Positions 54,359-63,568 of a stretch of 64,000 bases of DNA are shown one piece after another. Below the pieces are notes generated by a model. The model had not been told where the DNA came from, did not search any database, and saw only the letters and a program-made list of their open reading frames with translations. Made by a program: the position numbers and the translations under genes. Position 1 is the stretch's first letter, and every line of letters begins with the position of its first letter. The stretch comes from Fibrobacter sp. (GTDB lineage: Bacteria > Fibrobacterota > Fibrobacteria > Fibrobacterales > Fibrobacteraceae): the NCBI GenBank assembly GCA_024399065.1, contig JAKSIB010000009.1, positions 1-64,000 of the forward strand, in the 5' to 3' direction.

Positions 54359-55168
54359 TTACAACAAATGCACCCTCGCAAGGGTCTCCACCTCATGGAT
54401 AGACAGAGGCATTCTTTTGTTTTCCATAGTGAAAATCAAATTCTCCCCCAAGATGAATCCATTTTTTCCATAGGTACGCAACTTCAAAAGAACATTGCCC
54501 ACATAGTCTAAGTCATCCATCAAGCCAAAGTGTTCCCATACGATTTCTTTACGGGTCCGCACATTCAAGCAAACGAAATCTGGATGAATGCAAACCCCAT
54601 TTTTCAACTGGAGGGGAAACTCATAGCGAAAGGGAACTTCAAGACGCTCCAAAACCTCCGCAATGATGACCTCGGATTTTGACCGAACGCGGACATTTTG
54701 CGAAGTGTATAATTCTGAGTCTACCTCATTAAAGCTTAGCCCATCGAATTCAACAGCATTCCAGCATTCAGCAAAATATGCGTCGGAAACCACATGAGGT
54801 TCTATTAGCGCTTTTCTTTCAGCACTCGCCGCTTCAAAAAATTGAACCAAGCCCATTTCACTGTACCTGCGTTCAAAATTTTTTAGCAAATCCACCTGTT
54901 TCAAAATCTGCTTAAAAACTTTTTTGTCGTATGTTTTCTGAGCAAGTTCCTTTGCAAACTCCAAATCGTCCTTAGGGATATAATCACCAGGAGCAACCGT
55001 CTTAACATGATAGTATTGAGCAGACCCATTACTTTGCACAATACGCAATGTTCCTGCAGGAGATTTATTTATCAAAGTCCCAAGATGGCTGGCAAATCGA
55101 ACCAATTCAGCAATTCGTTTTCTAACCATAGGGACGATGCAATCAACAGAAAGTTGAACCTTCGTCAT
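54359..55168 (-). CDS. PD-(D/E)XK nuclease-like protein
   Basis: A 269-residue soluble protein. The C-terminal part has a nuclease-like pattern: SKSEVIIAEVLER helix, then IHPDFVCLN with D197, and VWEHFGLMDD with E212, followed by a Tyr/Lys-containing helix. This suits a PD-(D/E)XK-superfamily fold, though an exact catalytic lysine was not assigned. The N-terminal half is helical and of unknown role. ATG 55168 (MTKVQLSVD) was chosen; the open frame to 55300 upstream runs into another gene's terminator. No methylase or other restriction partner is adjacent. Confidence 0.6.
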   Translation of the reverse strand: MTKVQLSVDCIVPMVRKRIAELVRFASHLGTLINKSPAGTLRIVQSNGSAQYYHVKTVAPGDYIPKDDLEFAKELAQKTYDKKVFKQILKQVDLLKNFERRYSEMGLVQFFEAASAERKALIEPHVVSDAYFAECWNAVEFDGLSFNEVDSELYTSQNVRVRSKSEVIIAEVLERLEVPFRYEFPLQLKNGVCIHPDFVCLNVRTRKEIVWEHFGLMDDLDYVGNVLLKLRTYGKNGFILGENLIFTMENKRMPLSIHEVETLARVHLL

Positions 55169-55248
55169 TTTTTCCTTATGTATTCTGATATAGAAAAACG
55201 ATTTCTGAATCGTTATATTTTTGATGTAAGAAAGCAGGGACAATGTAC

Positions 55249-55280
55249 AAAAAAACGGCTCCCCAAAAGGAGCCGTCCGT
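55249..55280 (-). terminator. Terminator of the 55304-55993 gene
   Basis: Stem ACGGCTCC (55255-55262) / GGAGCCGT (55269-55276) with loop CCAAAA and a T-run on the minus strand. Confidence 0.9.
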
Positions 55281-55303
55281 AAAAGCGAATAAAGGAACAA
55301 TCC

Positions 55304-55993
55304 TTATTTCTTCTTAGTCAGGCGGAAGATGCCCTGCTTGTTGAATTCCGGAGAATCCTTCGGGAAGGGATTCTTGGCTTCCTGACGGAGCACGAAGGTT
55401 TCGCCCTCGCCCACTTCCACTTCGGAACCGGACTTTGCAGGAACGCCATCACCGAAGATAACGTCTGCAGCCAGGAGCAATGCTTCCTGGGCATTTTCTT
55501 CTGCAGAGGAAATGCAGAGATCCGGCAAGGCAAAGCAAGCCATGCCCAAAGTATAAATCACGTCTCCGTTTTCCACAAAGTTGATCCACGGGTCCATGGG
55601 ATATTCGCCATCTCCCAGTTCTTCACGGAAACCAGGAACACTCCATGCAGCGCCAGACTGCTGCATATAAACACCGGAAGCGCCGGCGTTCAGCAACTTG
55701 AGAATAGCCATGTTCACCTGAGTCACGTCTTCGATGCTCTTGACTTCGCCCAAAAGGAAAAGCAAGGACCTGTGAGCATCGATGGAAGCAAGTTCTTCTG
55801 CGGGAACATCCTGATGTTCCTTGAAGATTTCCACCAGGCCATCCACGTGATCCTTACGGACCACATTGAACATCACGCCACAACCAGGAATCACAACGGA
55901 CTTGGCGTCAGCGGCAATAGTTACAGTTTCAGTAACTGCGATAAGATCAGCAGCACCGACATTCATGGGAAAAGCGAGAATAAATTGAGGCAT
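55304..55993 (-). CDS. Hypothetical protein (possibly DUF4261-like)
   Basis: A 229-residue soluble protein. Segments such as LLNAGASGVYMQQSGAAW then WINFVENGDVIYTLGMACF recall DUF4261-type proteins, but this is from memory and weak. It is acidic with no signal peptide (the start MPQFILAFPMNVGAADL is not one). The gene lies 4 bases after the glycosyltransferase stop on the same strand and has a terminator, so it is probably the last gene of that operon. Function unknown. Confidence 0.55.
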   Translation of the reverse strand: MPQFILAFPMNVGAADLIAVTETVTIAADAKSVVIPGCGVMFNVVRKDHVDGLVEIFKEHQDVPAEELASIDAHRSLLFLLGEVKSIEDVTQVNMAILKLLNAGASGVYMQQSGAAWSVPGFREELGDGEYPMDPWINFVENGDVIYTLGMACFALPDLCISSAEENAQEALLLAADVIFGDGVPAKSGSEVEVGEGETFVLRQEAKNPFPKDSPEFNKQGIFRLTKKK

Positions 55994-55997
55994 ATTT

Positions 55998-57110
55998 TTA
56001 TCCTTCCATAACGGATTTTACTGCGGCGGCTAAGGGAGATTCCTTCGGAGGCTCAGGAATACGGACATGAGGTCTCTTTTCAACCATGGACATCAGGCTC
56101 TCCGCACTCAGTTTACGTTCGCTAATGCGGTTCGCATAGCAGGAACGGCTTAACTCCTTCGCAAGAATGTCCTGTTCATACTGGCCCGGCGTCGGGACAA
56201 ACACACACTTCGCACCAAGGTAAGCCATATCCATCACGGTACTGTACCCGCCTCGGGACACCAGCCATTCGGAATTGCGGACAACGTCTGCAAATTCTGC
56301 GTCAGGCAAATGGGTGTAGAACTGAATATTGCCTTCAGTCCAAGAATTTACTCCAGCTGCGGGGCGACCCTGGATAATCACATGATTGCCCGGAATCTTG
56401 GCGAAAGCCTGTTTCAGCAAATGTTCAAATCGGCCACGAGCCGGTTCCACACCGGAAACTACAGCTACAAACTTATAGCGCGGTTTCGCACCTTGTTCAC
56501 CAGCAACATTTCGGCCATCCGCGCAATCAAAATTCATTTTGGAAAAGCGAGACAGCGGACCCACAAACTTCAAAGGCTTCGGGCTGCGAGCCACATGGGA
56601 CATTCCACCAGCAAGTCCAGGAGCAGCCTCGTAATCCGGCACCCAGATTTCATCAAAGCGCTTCATCACTGCAGCATGCCACATCTGGCCCACAGGTTCA
56701 AAAGAGCTCAGCGCCTTCGGGAACGCAATACGACGCTGATGAGTCATGTAAATGGACTTCGCCGCATTTGAGAAAAAACCGAAACGGTTGTCGGACAATA
56801 TCAAATCATAGTGGAAACGTTTCTGCAATTCTTCGGCAAACTTATGCTCAAAGCGAGCCACCATATTCAAATGCATGCCATTCTTGAAAAGCCACAAGCC
56901 CATGTTGTAAGCATTTCTCGGGTACACAATATTGTATGACGGTGCAATACGCTGGCGCAATTCCGGAAAGGCGCCGCGCAACAAGCGGGCGTTAGACTCA
57001 ACTACGGCCAGTTCCACCTGGGCACCCTGCCGCAAGAATTCCCTCACCACGGGAATGCAGCGGGTAGCGTGTCCCAAGCCCCAGTCCAATGGAGCAACTA
57101 GGACTTTCAC
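55998..57110 (-). CDS. MurG-like / GT28-type glycosyltransferase
   Basis: A 370-residue GT-B-fold protein. The N-terminus VLVAPLDWGLGHATRCIPVV is the Gly-rich nucleotide-sugar-type loop seen in MurG-like enzymes and MGT proteins. The C-terminal half has SRGGYSTVMDMAYLGAKCVF and PTPGQYEQDILAKEL, the GT28 C-terminal signature. Its stop is 4 bases before the hypothetical gene. Its start overlaps the membrane glycosyltransferase stop by 4 bases, so these three are one operon. The acceptor sugar is not known. Confidence 0.75.
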   Translation of the reverse strand: MKVLVAPLDWGLGHATRCIPVVREFLRQGAQVELAVVESNARLLRGAFPELRQRIAPSYNIVYPRNAYNMGLWLFKNGMHLNMVARFEHKFAEELQKRFHYDLILSDNRFGFFSNAAKSIYMTHQRRIAFPKALSSFEPVGQMWHAAVMKRFDEIWVPDYEAAPGLAGGMSHVARSPKPLKFVGPLSRFSKMNFDCADGRNVAGEQGAKPRYKFVAVVSGVEPARGRFEHLLKQAFAKIPGNHVIIQGRPAAGVNSWTEGNIQFYTHLPDAEFADVVRNSEWLVSRGGYSTVMDMAYLGAKCVFVPTPGQYEQDILAKELSRSCYANRISERKLSAESLMSMVEKRPHVRIPEPPKESPLAAAVKSVMEG

Positions 57111-59593
57111 TTAGCGGCCTCCAACCAGGCTGCAGCCCAGTCGCCATGGTCGCAATCTCGGTCCTTTCCGCCCTGATCCAAAATCAGTTCCAGTTCACGG
57201 ACGCCGCTAACATCAACGCGAATGGTTTCCTTTTGAGTGGAATACATTCTGTTGCTACGGTAAATATTGTTTCCGTCGCCACGGACAATGAAGTAGGCAC
57301 CATCGCCACAAGCACTTTCGTCATCCAAGCCAATCACGGCATGGAACGTATCGAAACTGCGAGGCAGCTTATACACAATTCTGGAACTTGCATGGGAACC
57401 AATACCATAGCGGAAGGTTTCCTTATCCAAGGTAATCTTGCCATGTTCCACAGTTTCGTTCATCTGCGGCTGTCCCCAGTCCTGAGTGAAGCTGTGAATT
57501 TTGGCATCAGACAGCAGCAAGACATTAGGCGCGACCACGAACTCTTCACGCTTCAGCTTCAAGGTATCGTTATCCGGCATGACACATTCAAAGATTCCGC
57601 GGTTCATACCCGGCTTGATCTTCGAAGAATCCACCAGCAAGGTATCAGCATCCACGGACATCAGCATGTCATTCTGCAATTCGTCATTCAAATAGAACTT
57701 GCAGGGAATAGTTTCCGGGAATCTCTTGTTCAAAACAAACTGATGGTCCGCCATATTGGACACGCTGAAATTCTGTTCGTAGTTGGAAACTCCCTTCTTG
57801 GAATTGATCTTGTATATCGCAAGGGGATAACCAAACATCTTAGGTTCAAGGAGAACACGTTCATTCTTGTACTGTCCAAGAATTTCATCCACCTGATCGG
57901 TAGTCTTGAAACCAACCACACGGCTCTTACGGTTCAATTCACCATAGCCGTCCTGTCCACGGACCAGATAAATATTTCCATTGGAATACTGCAGCCACTG
58001 TGCAAAAGTTTCGGTACTCCAGGCCATGAAAGTTCTTTCGCTAAAGGAACTGTGTCCAGAAGCAAGCATCTGCCAAGGACGAGCATAAATAAAGATGGAA
58101 TTCTTGGGATAGCCTTCCAAAGCCTTGTCCAGGTAGTCTTCCTCGGCAAGAAGCTTGTTCTTGTAATACAGCATGTTGCTGCGGTAGCTATTGCCATGAT
58201 AGACCATAAGGCCCACAGCCATGACACAAGCTACCACCATGATAATGTATCCTGCGGCGTCCACCTTCATCTTGGTGGCGAAGGTAAGGGCGTCGTACAA
58301 ACCGAGAGCCATAATCAAGGCAAACAGCGGCAAGGCCACCAACACATAACGCTGGTTAATATCGATAGTGAAGGTTCCGGAAACATTCAGCAAGATCACA
58401 AAAATCTGGGCACAGAAGGTAATGCCAAGGATCAAGCCGCGTAAATATCTTTTCCAGACGATGGCACGGACCAAGAGCCACACCGTTGCCACCAGCAAAA
58501 TAACCGTAAAGCTGGTGTAGAACGGGTTTTCCATAATGCCGCCAAAGGCACGATCCTGGCCCAGGTTCATCATGATTTCGATATTGGTCTTCAGATTGAA
58601 CCACATGTTCTCAAGGGAATGGGCTGCATGTTCGCCCCCCTGGAAATCGTAGCCACGGTAGGCAGCCATGGTGTTAATTGAAGGCCAGCTCACAAGGATA
58701 ACCGCGGCCACGAATGCCGGCAATCGGTAAACCTTTTCGAGGAAATACTTGTAGTAGAAAAGAGCAAAAGGAATAAAGGCAAAAACGGTTTCCTGACGAG
58801 TCTGGGCAAAGAATCCCAGCAGAGGAACCGTCAGCAGGAAATGCTTCCAGGTCACCTTGGCTGCCGGCACAAAGGCATACCAGGCCATCAAAGCCGTCAG
58901 CAAGAAGATGTAGAGAACTTCAGTGGATGCGGACCTGGCCTGTAGCAAGTAAATGGGCATGCCACCAAGGAATGCAACAGCCGCCAAGGCTGCGCCTTCA
59001 TTTTTGAACCACTTGGACAAAGCCAGGAAGAAGAACAGCAAGCTGAAAAGGTAGAACGGATAGTTCACCAGCAAGGCGGTATCACGATTCGGTTCCATGA
59101 AATTGAACACCAGGGAATAAACAAAGCCAAGGGCCTTTCCCTTGAAGTTGTTCACTTCGGTCTTGCAATCCAGAACACCATCGGACCAGACACCTTCATT
59201 ACAAACGCCTCCCGAATGCTGGAAATACATTTGCAGGCCCATGGATTCCCAGCTGGTTTCATCACTCAATACTCGATGAGTATTGCTGATGTTAGCAAAC
59301 ATGAATACAGAGAAAATCAGGGCAATGCCTGCAAAAATGCAGAAGCCCTTTCCGCTGGGCAGGAACTTTTTAATGTTCGACGCAATAAACGGAATGTTTA
59401 CCACAACACCGACAACAAGCAGAATGAATGTCAGGAGGATCGAGTAATAACCCCACTCAATATCCCAGCGACGGGCAAAGGCTACGGAGGAGTTATTGAA
59501 AATCAAAAAGGCAAGGAGCAAAATCACCAAGGTGATGCAGGCAAGGCACACATGCTTGCCGCCCAGATTCAACGAAGCTAACCACTTTTTCAT
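57107..59593 (-). CDS. GT39-like membrane glycosyltransferase with C-terminal NPCBM domain
   Basis: An 828-residue protein. Residues 1-480 have about twelve hydrophobic helices, and the first outer loop (SDETSWESMGLQMY, ending in acidic residues) resembles the lipid-linked-sugar transferases of the ArnT/PMT type. The last 150 residues resemble an NPCBM domain (YGIGSHASSRIVYKL and GDGAYFIVRGDGNN), expected outside the membrane. Fusion of the two is unusual. It is coupled to the MurG-like gene by overlap. Role in glycosylating surface material is inferred. Confidence 0.7.
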   Translation of the reverse strand: MKKWLASLNLGGKHVCLACITLVILLLAFLIFNNSSVAFARRWDIEWGYYSILLTFILLVVGVVVNIPFIASNIKKFLPSGKGFCIFAGIALIFSVFMFANISNTHRVLSDETSWESMGLQMYFQHSGGVCNEGVWSDGVLDCKTEVNNFKGKALGFVYSLVFNFMEPNRDTALLVNYPFYLFSLLFFFLALSKWFKNEGAALAAVAFLGGMPIYLLQARSASTEVLYIFLLTALMAWYAFVPAAKVTWKHFLLTVPLLGFFAQTRQETVFAFIPFALFYYKYFLEKVYRLPAFVAAVILVSWPSINTMAAYRGYDFQGGEHAAHSLENMWFNLKTNIEIMMNLGQDRAFGGIMENPFYTSFTVILLVATVWLLVRAIVWKRYLRGLILGITFCAQIFVILLNVSGTFTIDINQRYVLVALPLFALIMALGLYDALTFATKMKVDAAGYIIMVVACVMAVGLMVYHGNSYRSNMLYYKNKLLAEEDYLDKALEGYPKNSIFIYARPWQMLASGHSSFSERTFMAWSTETFAQWLQYSNGNIYLVRGQDGYGELNRKSRVVGFKTTDQVDEILGQYKNERVLLEPKMFGYPLAIYKINSKKGVSNYEQNFSVSNMADHQFVLNKRFPETIPCKFYLNDELQNDMLMSVDADTLLVDSSKIKPGMNRGIFECVMPDNDTLKLKREEFVVAPNVLLLSDAKIHSFTQDWGQPQMNETVEHGKITLDKETFRYGIGSHASSRIVYKLPRSFDTFHAVIGLDDESACGDGAYFIVRGDGNNIYRSNRMYSTQKETIRVDVSGVRELELILDQGGKDRDCDHGDWAAAWLEAAK

Positions 59594-59626
59594 GGGTGCA
59601 AATTTAGAAAAATGAGGAGCATAGCA

Positions 59627-59662
59627 AAAAAGGGAAACCCTTACGGGCTTCCCTTTTTGATA
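59627..59662 (-). terminator. Terminator of the Cys-rich secreted protein gene
   Basis: Stem AAGGGAA-CCC / GGG-TTCCCTT around TTAC with T-runs at both ends, on the minus strand just after the gene's stop. It lies before the GT39-like gene, which should have its own promoter. Confidence 0.85.
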
Positions 59663-59682
59663 ATCATTATCACGCCAACCGA

Positions 59683-60315
59683 TTAACGACGATGCTTGTT
59701 GTTAAGATCGCGTTCGTGCGGGTTGTGGTGCGGCGGCGGAGGAGGAGGAGCGTAGTTGATACGGAGATCCAAGTGTTCGTTCGGCTTGATTTCGTGAGAC
59801 AGACGACCACGGTCGTAGATACGCATCTGTTCCGGACGATGCTTGCCGATATAGAGGTCGGCATCCTTGAACGGATGGTCGCAACGGAGGGTGTAGTTCA
59901 GAGAGTTGCCATCAACATCGAGGTTGCAGCAGTTGTCGCGGTCGCAGAGACGCTTGTGGAGGTCACGCTTCGGCGGGTAGATGAGGTGAATGGACTTGCT
60001 TGCCTGCGGTTCAATTTCGCGCTGGAGGCGGCCCTTTTCATACAGGCGGAACACTTCCGGACGACGGTTGCCAACAGTAAGTTCAGCTTCCTTGAACGGG
60101 TGGTCGCAACGAAGAGTGTAGTTCAGGGAACGGCCATCAACATCGAGATTACAGCAGTTTCCACCTTCGCAAAGTCTTTCGTGGAGTTCGCCACGGGGCG
60201 GAGGAGGAGGAGGATTATTATCGGCGCGGTGATGAACGCCAGCGAAAGCCATGGTGCTGCAGAAGGAAGCTGCAGCAATCATTGCTCCGTAGAAAGAAAG
60301 TTTATTGATCTTCAT
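59683..60315 (-). CDS. Secreted protein with a duplicated Cys-Cys module and poly-Pro linkers
   Basis: A 210-residue exported protein. Signal peptide residues 1-25 (FYGAMIAAASFCSTMAFA). A poly-Pro stretch precedes two nearly identical modules of about 60 residues: LHERLCEGGNCCNLDVDG then LNYTLRCDHPFKEAEL, and LHKRLCDRDNCCNLDVDG then LNYTLRCDHPFKDADL. Each has four cysteines (C, CC, C). A second poly-Pro stretch and a His/Arg-rich tail follow. No family recognised. The start ATG 60315 with AAAGGAG 5 bases before replaces an earlier in-frame start at 60336. Confidence 0.7.
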   Translation of the reverse strand: MKINKLSFYGAMIAAASFCSTMAFAGVHHRADNNPPPPPPRGELHERLCEGGNCCNLDVDGRSLNYTLRCDHPFKEAELTVGNRRPEVFRLYEKGRLQREIEPQASKSIHLIYPPKRDLHKRLCDRDNCCNLDVDGNSLNYTLRCDHPFKDADLYIGKHRPEQMRIYDRGRLSHEIKPNEHLDLRINYAPPPPPPHHNPHERDLNNKHRR

Positions 60316-60442
60316 TTGATCTCCTTTTTGGTACAAACCTTGTCTAAAAATATAAATGTTTTTTTAGACCGCGAGAACTTTTTCGTTCTTACATCCATTT
60401 AGACGCCCAACCAAAGGGTTTGGTTGCATGCAATTTAGCTTT

Positions 60443-62092
60443 TTAGCAATATTTTTTGAAGAAGTCTTCTGCCTGTACCGGTTTGGAGTAGTAATACCCC
60501 TGAAGACTCTTGATCTTGTAATCCAAAAGAATCTGCTGCATTTCCTGGGTTTCAATACCCTCAGCGCAGACTTCAGCCTGGAAGGAATTTGCCAATTCAG
60601 AAATGAATCGGACTGTATTCTGGTCTGAATGACTCTTTTCGATGTTCATAATGAAGCCACGGTCGATCTTTACCGTGTTCACAGAAATTTCGCGAAGGAC
60701 TTCGATGGAGCAATAGCCCGTACCGAAATCATCCAAGGCGATCTTAATGCCCTTGTTCCTGAGGACGTGGAAGGTTTCCTTCAGCAAGTTGATATCCAGC
60801 AGACGGCAACGTTCAGTAATTTCCAAACAAAGGTTCTCCGGAGGGAAACCCGTTTCGTCAAGAAGCCTAGTGACCACGCTGACGAAGTCCCCATCTTCAA
60901 GCTGGGAGTAGGACAAATTCACATTGACAACAAAGTGGGGATACTTTTCCAGCATCTTCTTTGCGTCCAGCATGGCGCGTTTCAAAATCCACTTGCCCAG
61001 TTCTGGGAACAGGCTATCCCGTTCCAGGACGTCAACAAATTGAATAGGAGGAACCACGCCGTAAGCATCATTCTTCCAGCGGATCAGGGCTTCAGCGCCC
61101 TTCAGCGTCTCGGTCTTGGCATCCACGATAGGCTGGTAGCACAGGAAAAATCCATTGCAATCATCAACGATGCTATTACGGATAACATTGACCTTTTCAA
61201 TCATGAAGCGATTGTCGTCGGTAAGGCGATCTCTCAAGACGTACAGTTCGCCATGATGAGAATTCTTGGATTCGTAATAGGCATACTTCAGGCAGGAATA
61301 AATGGTTTCCACACTGATATCGAAATGTTCCACATTGATTGCGCCGGCATCCAGAGAAAGGACAACGCGATGGCCTTCCACATAGAAGTCTCGGGTGGTA
61401 CGCTTCTTGATTTCCTTATACAGCAAAATAAAGTCCCCCACCTTGGCCTCGTGGCTGATGATGGCGAACTTGGTGCCGTCCATTCGGTAGACCTTGCCGA
61501 AGTTGCCTACTTCCTCGCGAAGGATGTCGGCAACCTTCTGGAGCACACGGTTACCAAAGGTGTAACCGTAAATTTCGTTTGTATGTGAAAAGCCGCTAAC
61601 GCCCAGCAGCATAATCTGCTGCTCCAGCTTATTCCAGTTATTGGCCTTTACATCGTCAAGAAATCCATACTGGTTGCGAAAATTGGTGATTTCATCAATG
61701 TAGCCCTTCACGTCGTTATTACGGAGGGTTCCGCAGAAATATTCAGGCTTACCGTCGGCATCGTAAAGGAGAGTTCCCTGGCAAGAACAGAGAACATAGT
61801 CGCCGTCGCAGGTCTTTGCGCGATACTGAATGTCGTGGCTAGGATCTACACCGGTAATGGTGCGCATAATGGAATTGGAATAATAGTCGCGGTCTTCCGG
61901 GTGGACATGTTCTCCCCAGACGTATTCCGCGTCCTGGATATACTCATCGGGAAGGCCGAAGAAATCGACAGCGCCCTTCGACCAGCGGGAAACATTGCTC
62001 TTCAGTTCGCACACATAGACGTATGCGCCAGCAGACAATGTCGTACAAGCATCAAAAGTCGAATCCAGTCGTTTTTTATCGATACAGCCCAT
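60443..62092 (-). CDS. PAS-degenerate GGDEF-EAL c-di-GMP phosphodiesterase
   Basis: A 549-residue cytoplasmic signalling protein. A PAS-like domain (about 20-125) is followed by a GGDEF domain (about 130-290) whose signature has become YRMDGTKFAII, so cyclase activity is unlikely. The EAL domain (about 300-549) keeps the catalytic set: GAEALIRW, NVNLS, EITER, LDDFGTGY, VKIDRG, AEGIET and LQGYYYSKP. It should hydrolyse c-di-GMP. It is the third gene of an operon with the HAD phosphatase and zinc-ribbon protein. In other bacteria c-di-GMP controls pili and attachment; here that link is not shown. Confidence 0.85.
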   Translation of the reverse strand: MGCIDKKRLDSTFDACTTLSAGAYVYVCELKSNVSRWSKGAVDFFGLPDEYIQDAEYVWGEHVHPEDRDYYSNSIMRTITGVDPSHDIQYRAKTCDGDYVLCSCQGTLLYDADGKPEYFCGTLRNNDVKGYIDEITNFRNQYGFLDDVKANNWNKLEQQIMLLGVSGFSHTNEIYGYTFGNRVLQKVADILREEVGNFGKVYRMDGTKFAIISHEAKVGDFILLYKEIKKRTTRDFYVEGHRVVLSLDAGAINVEHFDISVETIYSCLKYAYYESKNSHHGELYVLRDRLTDDNRFMIEKVNVIRNSIVDDCNGFFLCYQPIVDAKTETLKGAEALIRWKNDAYGVVPPIQFVDVLERDSLFPELGKWILKRAMLDAKKMLEKYPHFVVNVNLSYSQLEDGDFVSVVTRLLDETGFPPENLCLEITERCRLLDINLLKETFHVLRNKGIKIALDDFGTGYCSIEVLREISVNTVKIDRGFIMNIEKSHSDQNTVRFISELANSFQAEVCAEGIETQEMQQILLDYKIKSLQGYYYSKPVQAEDFFKKYC

Positions 62093-62107
62093 GTCATGAA
62101 TATATAC

Positions 62108-62989
62108 CTAAAAAACGAACTTATCAATAACCTCGGCAATGCCCCCATGATTATTATCACATTTTGTGATGTATTTCGCACAAGATTTGGCGATTTCCGA
62201 GGCATTGGCCATGGCAACACCGATTCCTGCGGCGGAAATCATGGGGCAATCGTTTTCCTCGTCACCACAGGCGATGGTTTCTGACAAAGGAACATTGTAA
62301 AAATCGGCCATAAAACGGACCGCATCGCCCTTATTGGTCTTTAAATTGGAAAATTCCAGCATTTCAGGCTTGCTGAATACGTCAAAAAGCTTTCCCTCGG
62401 TGGTTTTGCGCATTTCTGCACGAAAATCCAGAAGACTGGAATGGTCCAAGGGGGTAATGACGTTCACCTTGATGGGAGAATTTGCAGAACCATCATCGTT
62501 TGGCCTGACGACCACATTGATGGGAGCATTGGGTACCGCAGCCTGAACATTACTTTGTCCAAAGTACTCTCGAATGTCATTTACGATAAGGAAATCCATG
62601 CCCATGATGGAGCAGTAATTCTTCAGTTGTTCCGTCTCGTATTCGGAAATCACCAGGTCACCAGCGTAAGTGTGGGCGTGAAAACCATTGCGGTGAGCCT
62701 CGTCCATGATGAACTTGGCGTCGTCTACGGAAATGTTTCGGGTAAGGATAGATTCACCTGTACCGCAATCGTAAATGAGCCCGCCGTTGAAACTGACAAG
62801 AAAGAATCCCGGCTTGAAAAAGCCGTACTTTTGAGCCAACCTTTTTGCGCTATAAAGAGGGCGACCCGTTGTAATCAGGAACTTGTGACCAGCGGAGAGC
62901 ATGCGTTCAATGGCAGCCATATCCACATCCAGGATACGCTTGTCATCGGTAAGCAAGGTGCCATCTAAGTCTGAAAAAAGAATCTTCAT
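62108..62989 (-). CDS. Cof-type HAD-superfamily phosphatase
   Basis: A 293-residue cytoplasmic phosphatase of the Cof/YidA type. The nucleophile motif is FSDLDGTLLTDD at the start, ITTGR is motif II, and GDEENDCPMISAAG motif IV. A C2-type cap domain lies between. The substrate cannot be told. The gene is 15 bases before the EAL gene and 27 bases after the zinc-ribbon gene, on the same strand. Confidence 0.88.
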   Translation of the reverse strand: MKILFSDLDGTLLTDDKRILDVDMAAIERMLSAGHKFLITTGRPLYSAKRLAQKYGFFKPGFFLVSFNGGLIYDCGTGESILTRNISVDDAKFIMDEAHRNGFHAHTYAGDLVISEYETEQLKNYCSIMGMDFLIVNDIREYFGQSNVQAAVPNAPINVVVRPNDDGSANSPIKVNVITPLDHSSLLDFRAEMRKTTEGKLFDVFSKPEMLEFSNLKTNKGDAVRFMADFYNVPLSETIACGDEENDCPMISAAGIGVAMANASEIAKSCAKYITKCDNNHGGIAEVIDKFVF

Positions 62990-63016
62990 TATCAGTGAAC
63001 AGTGATGCGTCGCAGT

Positions 63017-63442
63017 TTACAGTTGGTCCAGGAAGCTTTCGGCGTCCATGTCATCCAATTCCTTTTGCAAGGAGGCCAGCATGTCGTCGGTAATAGCAGG
63101 TTGTGCAGGGGCGGCCACGCGATTTTCCGCAACGATTCCTTCCGCACGTTCTTCGGCACGTTCTTCGGCGCGAAGCTCCGATTCTTCCACAATCTGCCTA
63201 ATGGCGTTGGCAACTTCTGCCATGCCGCTATCCTGCTTGGCTACGGCGTCCAAGGCTCGGGTAAGGCGCTTTCTCAAGTTTGCAAATTCTTCACGATCCA
63301 ATTCGGATACTTCACCATGAAAATACATCAGCGGAGTCTTGCAGCGGGCGCAGCAAAACACCATCATATTGGACGGTTCGCCTTCGATCTGAACTTCAAA
63401 AGATGAGCCACAATGAGGGCAATCAATATGTAAATCACTCAT
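63017..63442 (-). CDS. Zinc-ribbon protein of unknown function
   Basis: A 141-residue protein. Two CxxC knuckles at the N-terminus (CPHCGSSF and CARCKTPL) form a zinc ribbon. The rest is a Glu/Ala/Arg-rich helix containing a 12-base DNA tandem repeat (63150-63175) translated as repeated EERA. No family recognised. It is the first gene of the run 63442 to 60443 on the minus strand. Confidence 0.7.
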   Translation of the reverse strand: MSDLHIDCPHCGSSFEVQIEGEPSNMMVFCCARCKTPLMYFHGEVSELDREEFANLRKRLTRALDAVAKQDSGMAEVANAIRQIVEESELRAEERAEERAEGIVAENRVAAPAQPAITDDMLASLQKELDDMDAESFLDQL

Positions 63443-63568
63443 ACGCCCCTAATGTAGAAAAAAACTCATCACTTATTGGTATTATTTGCATCGGCCAACT
63501 CGACACAACTCACCGATTATTTTACATTTTCTGCGTAAAGTTTTTTCTTATATACGGATTTTTACGCT
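63443..63568. promoter_or_regulatory. Divergent gap between the zinc-ribbon gene and mraY
   Basis: A 126-base AT-rich stretch. TTATATACGG near 63548 is a possible -10 region toward mraY. Nothing else was recognised. Confidence 0.35.

Noticed and set aside
54359-55168. Restriction-modification system
   Set aside because: The nuclease-like gene has no adjacent methyltransferase or specificity gene.
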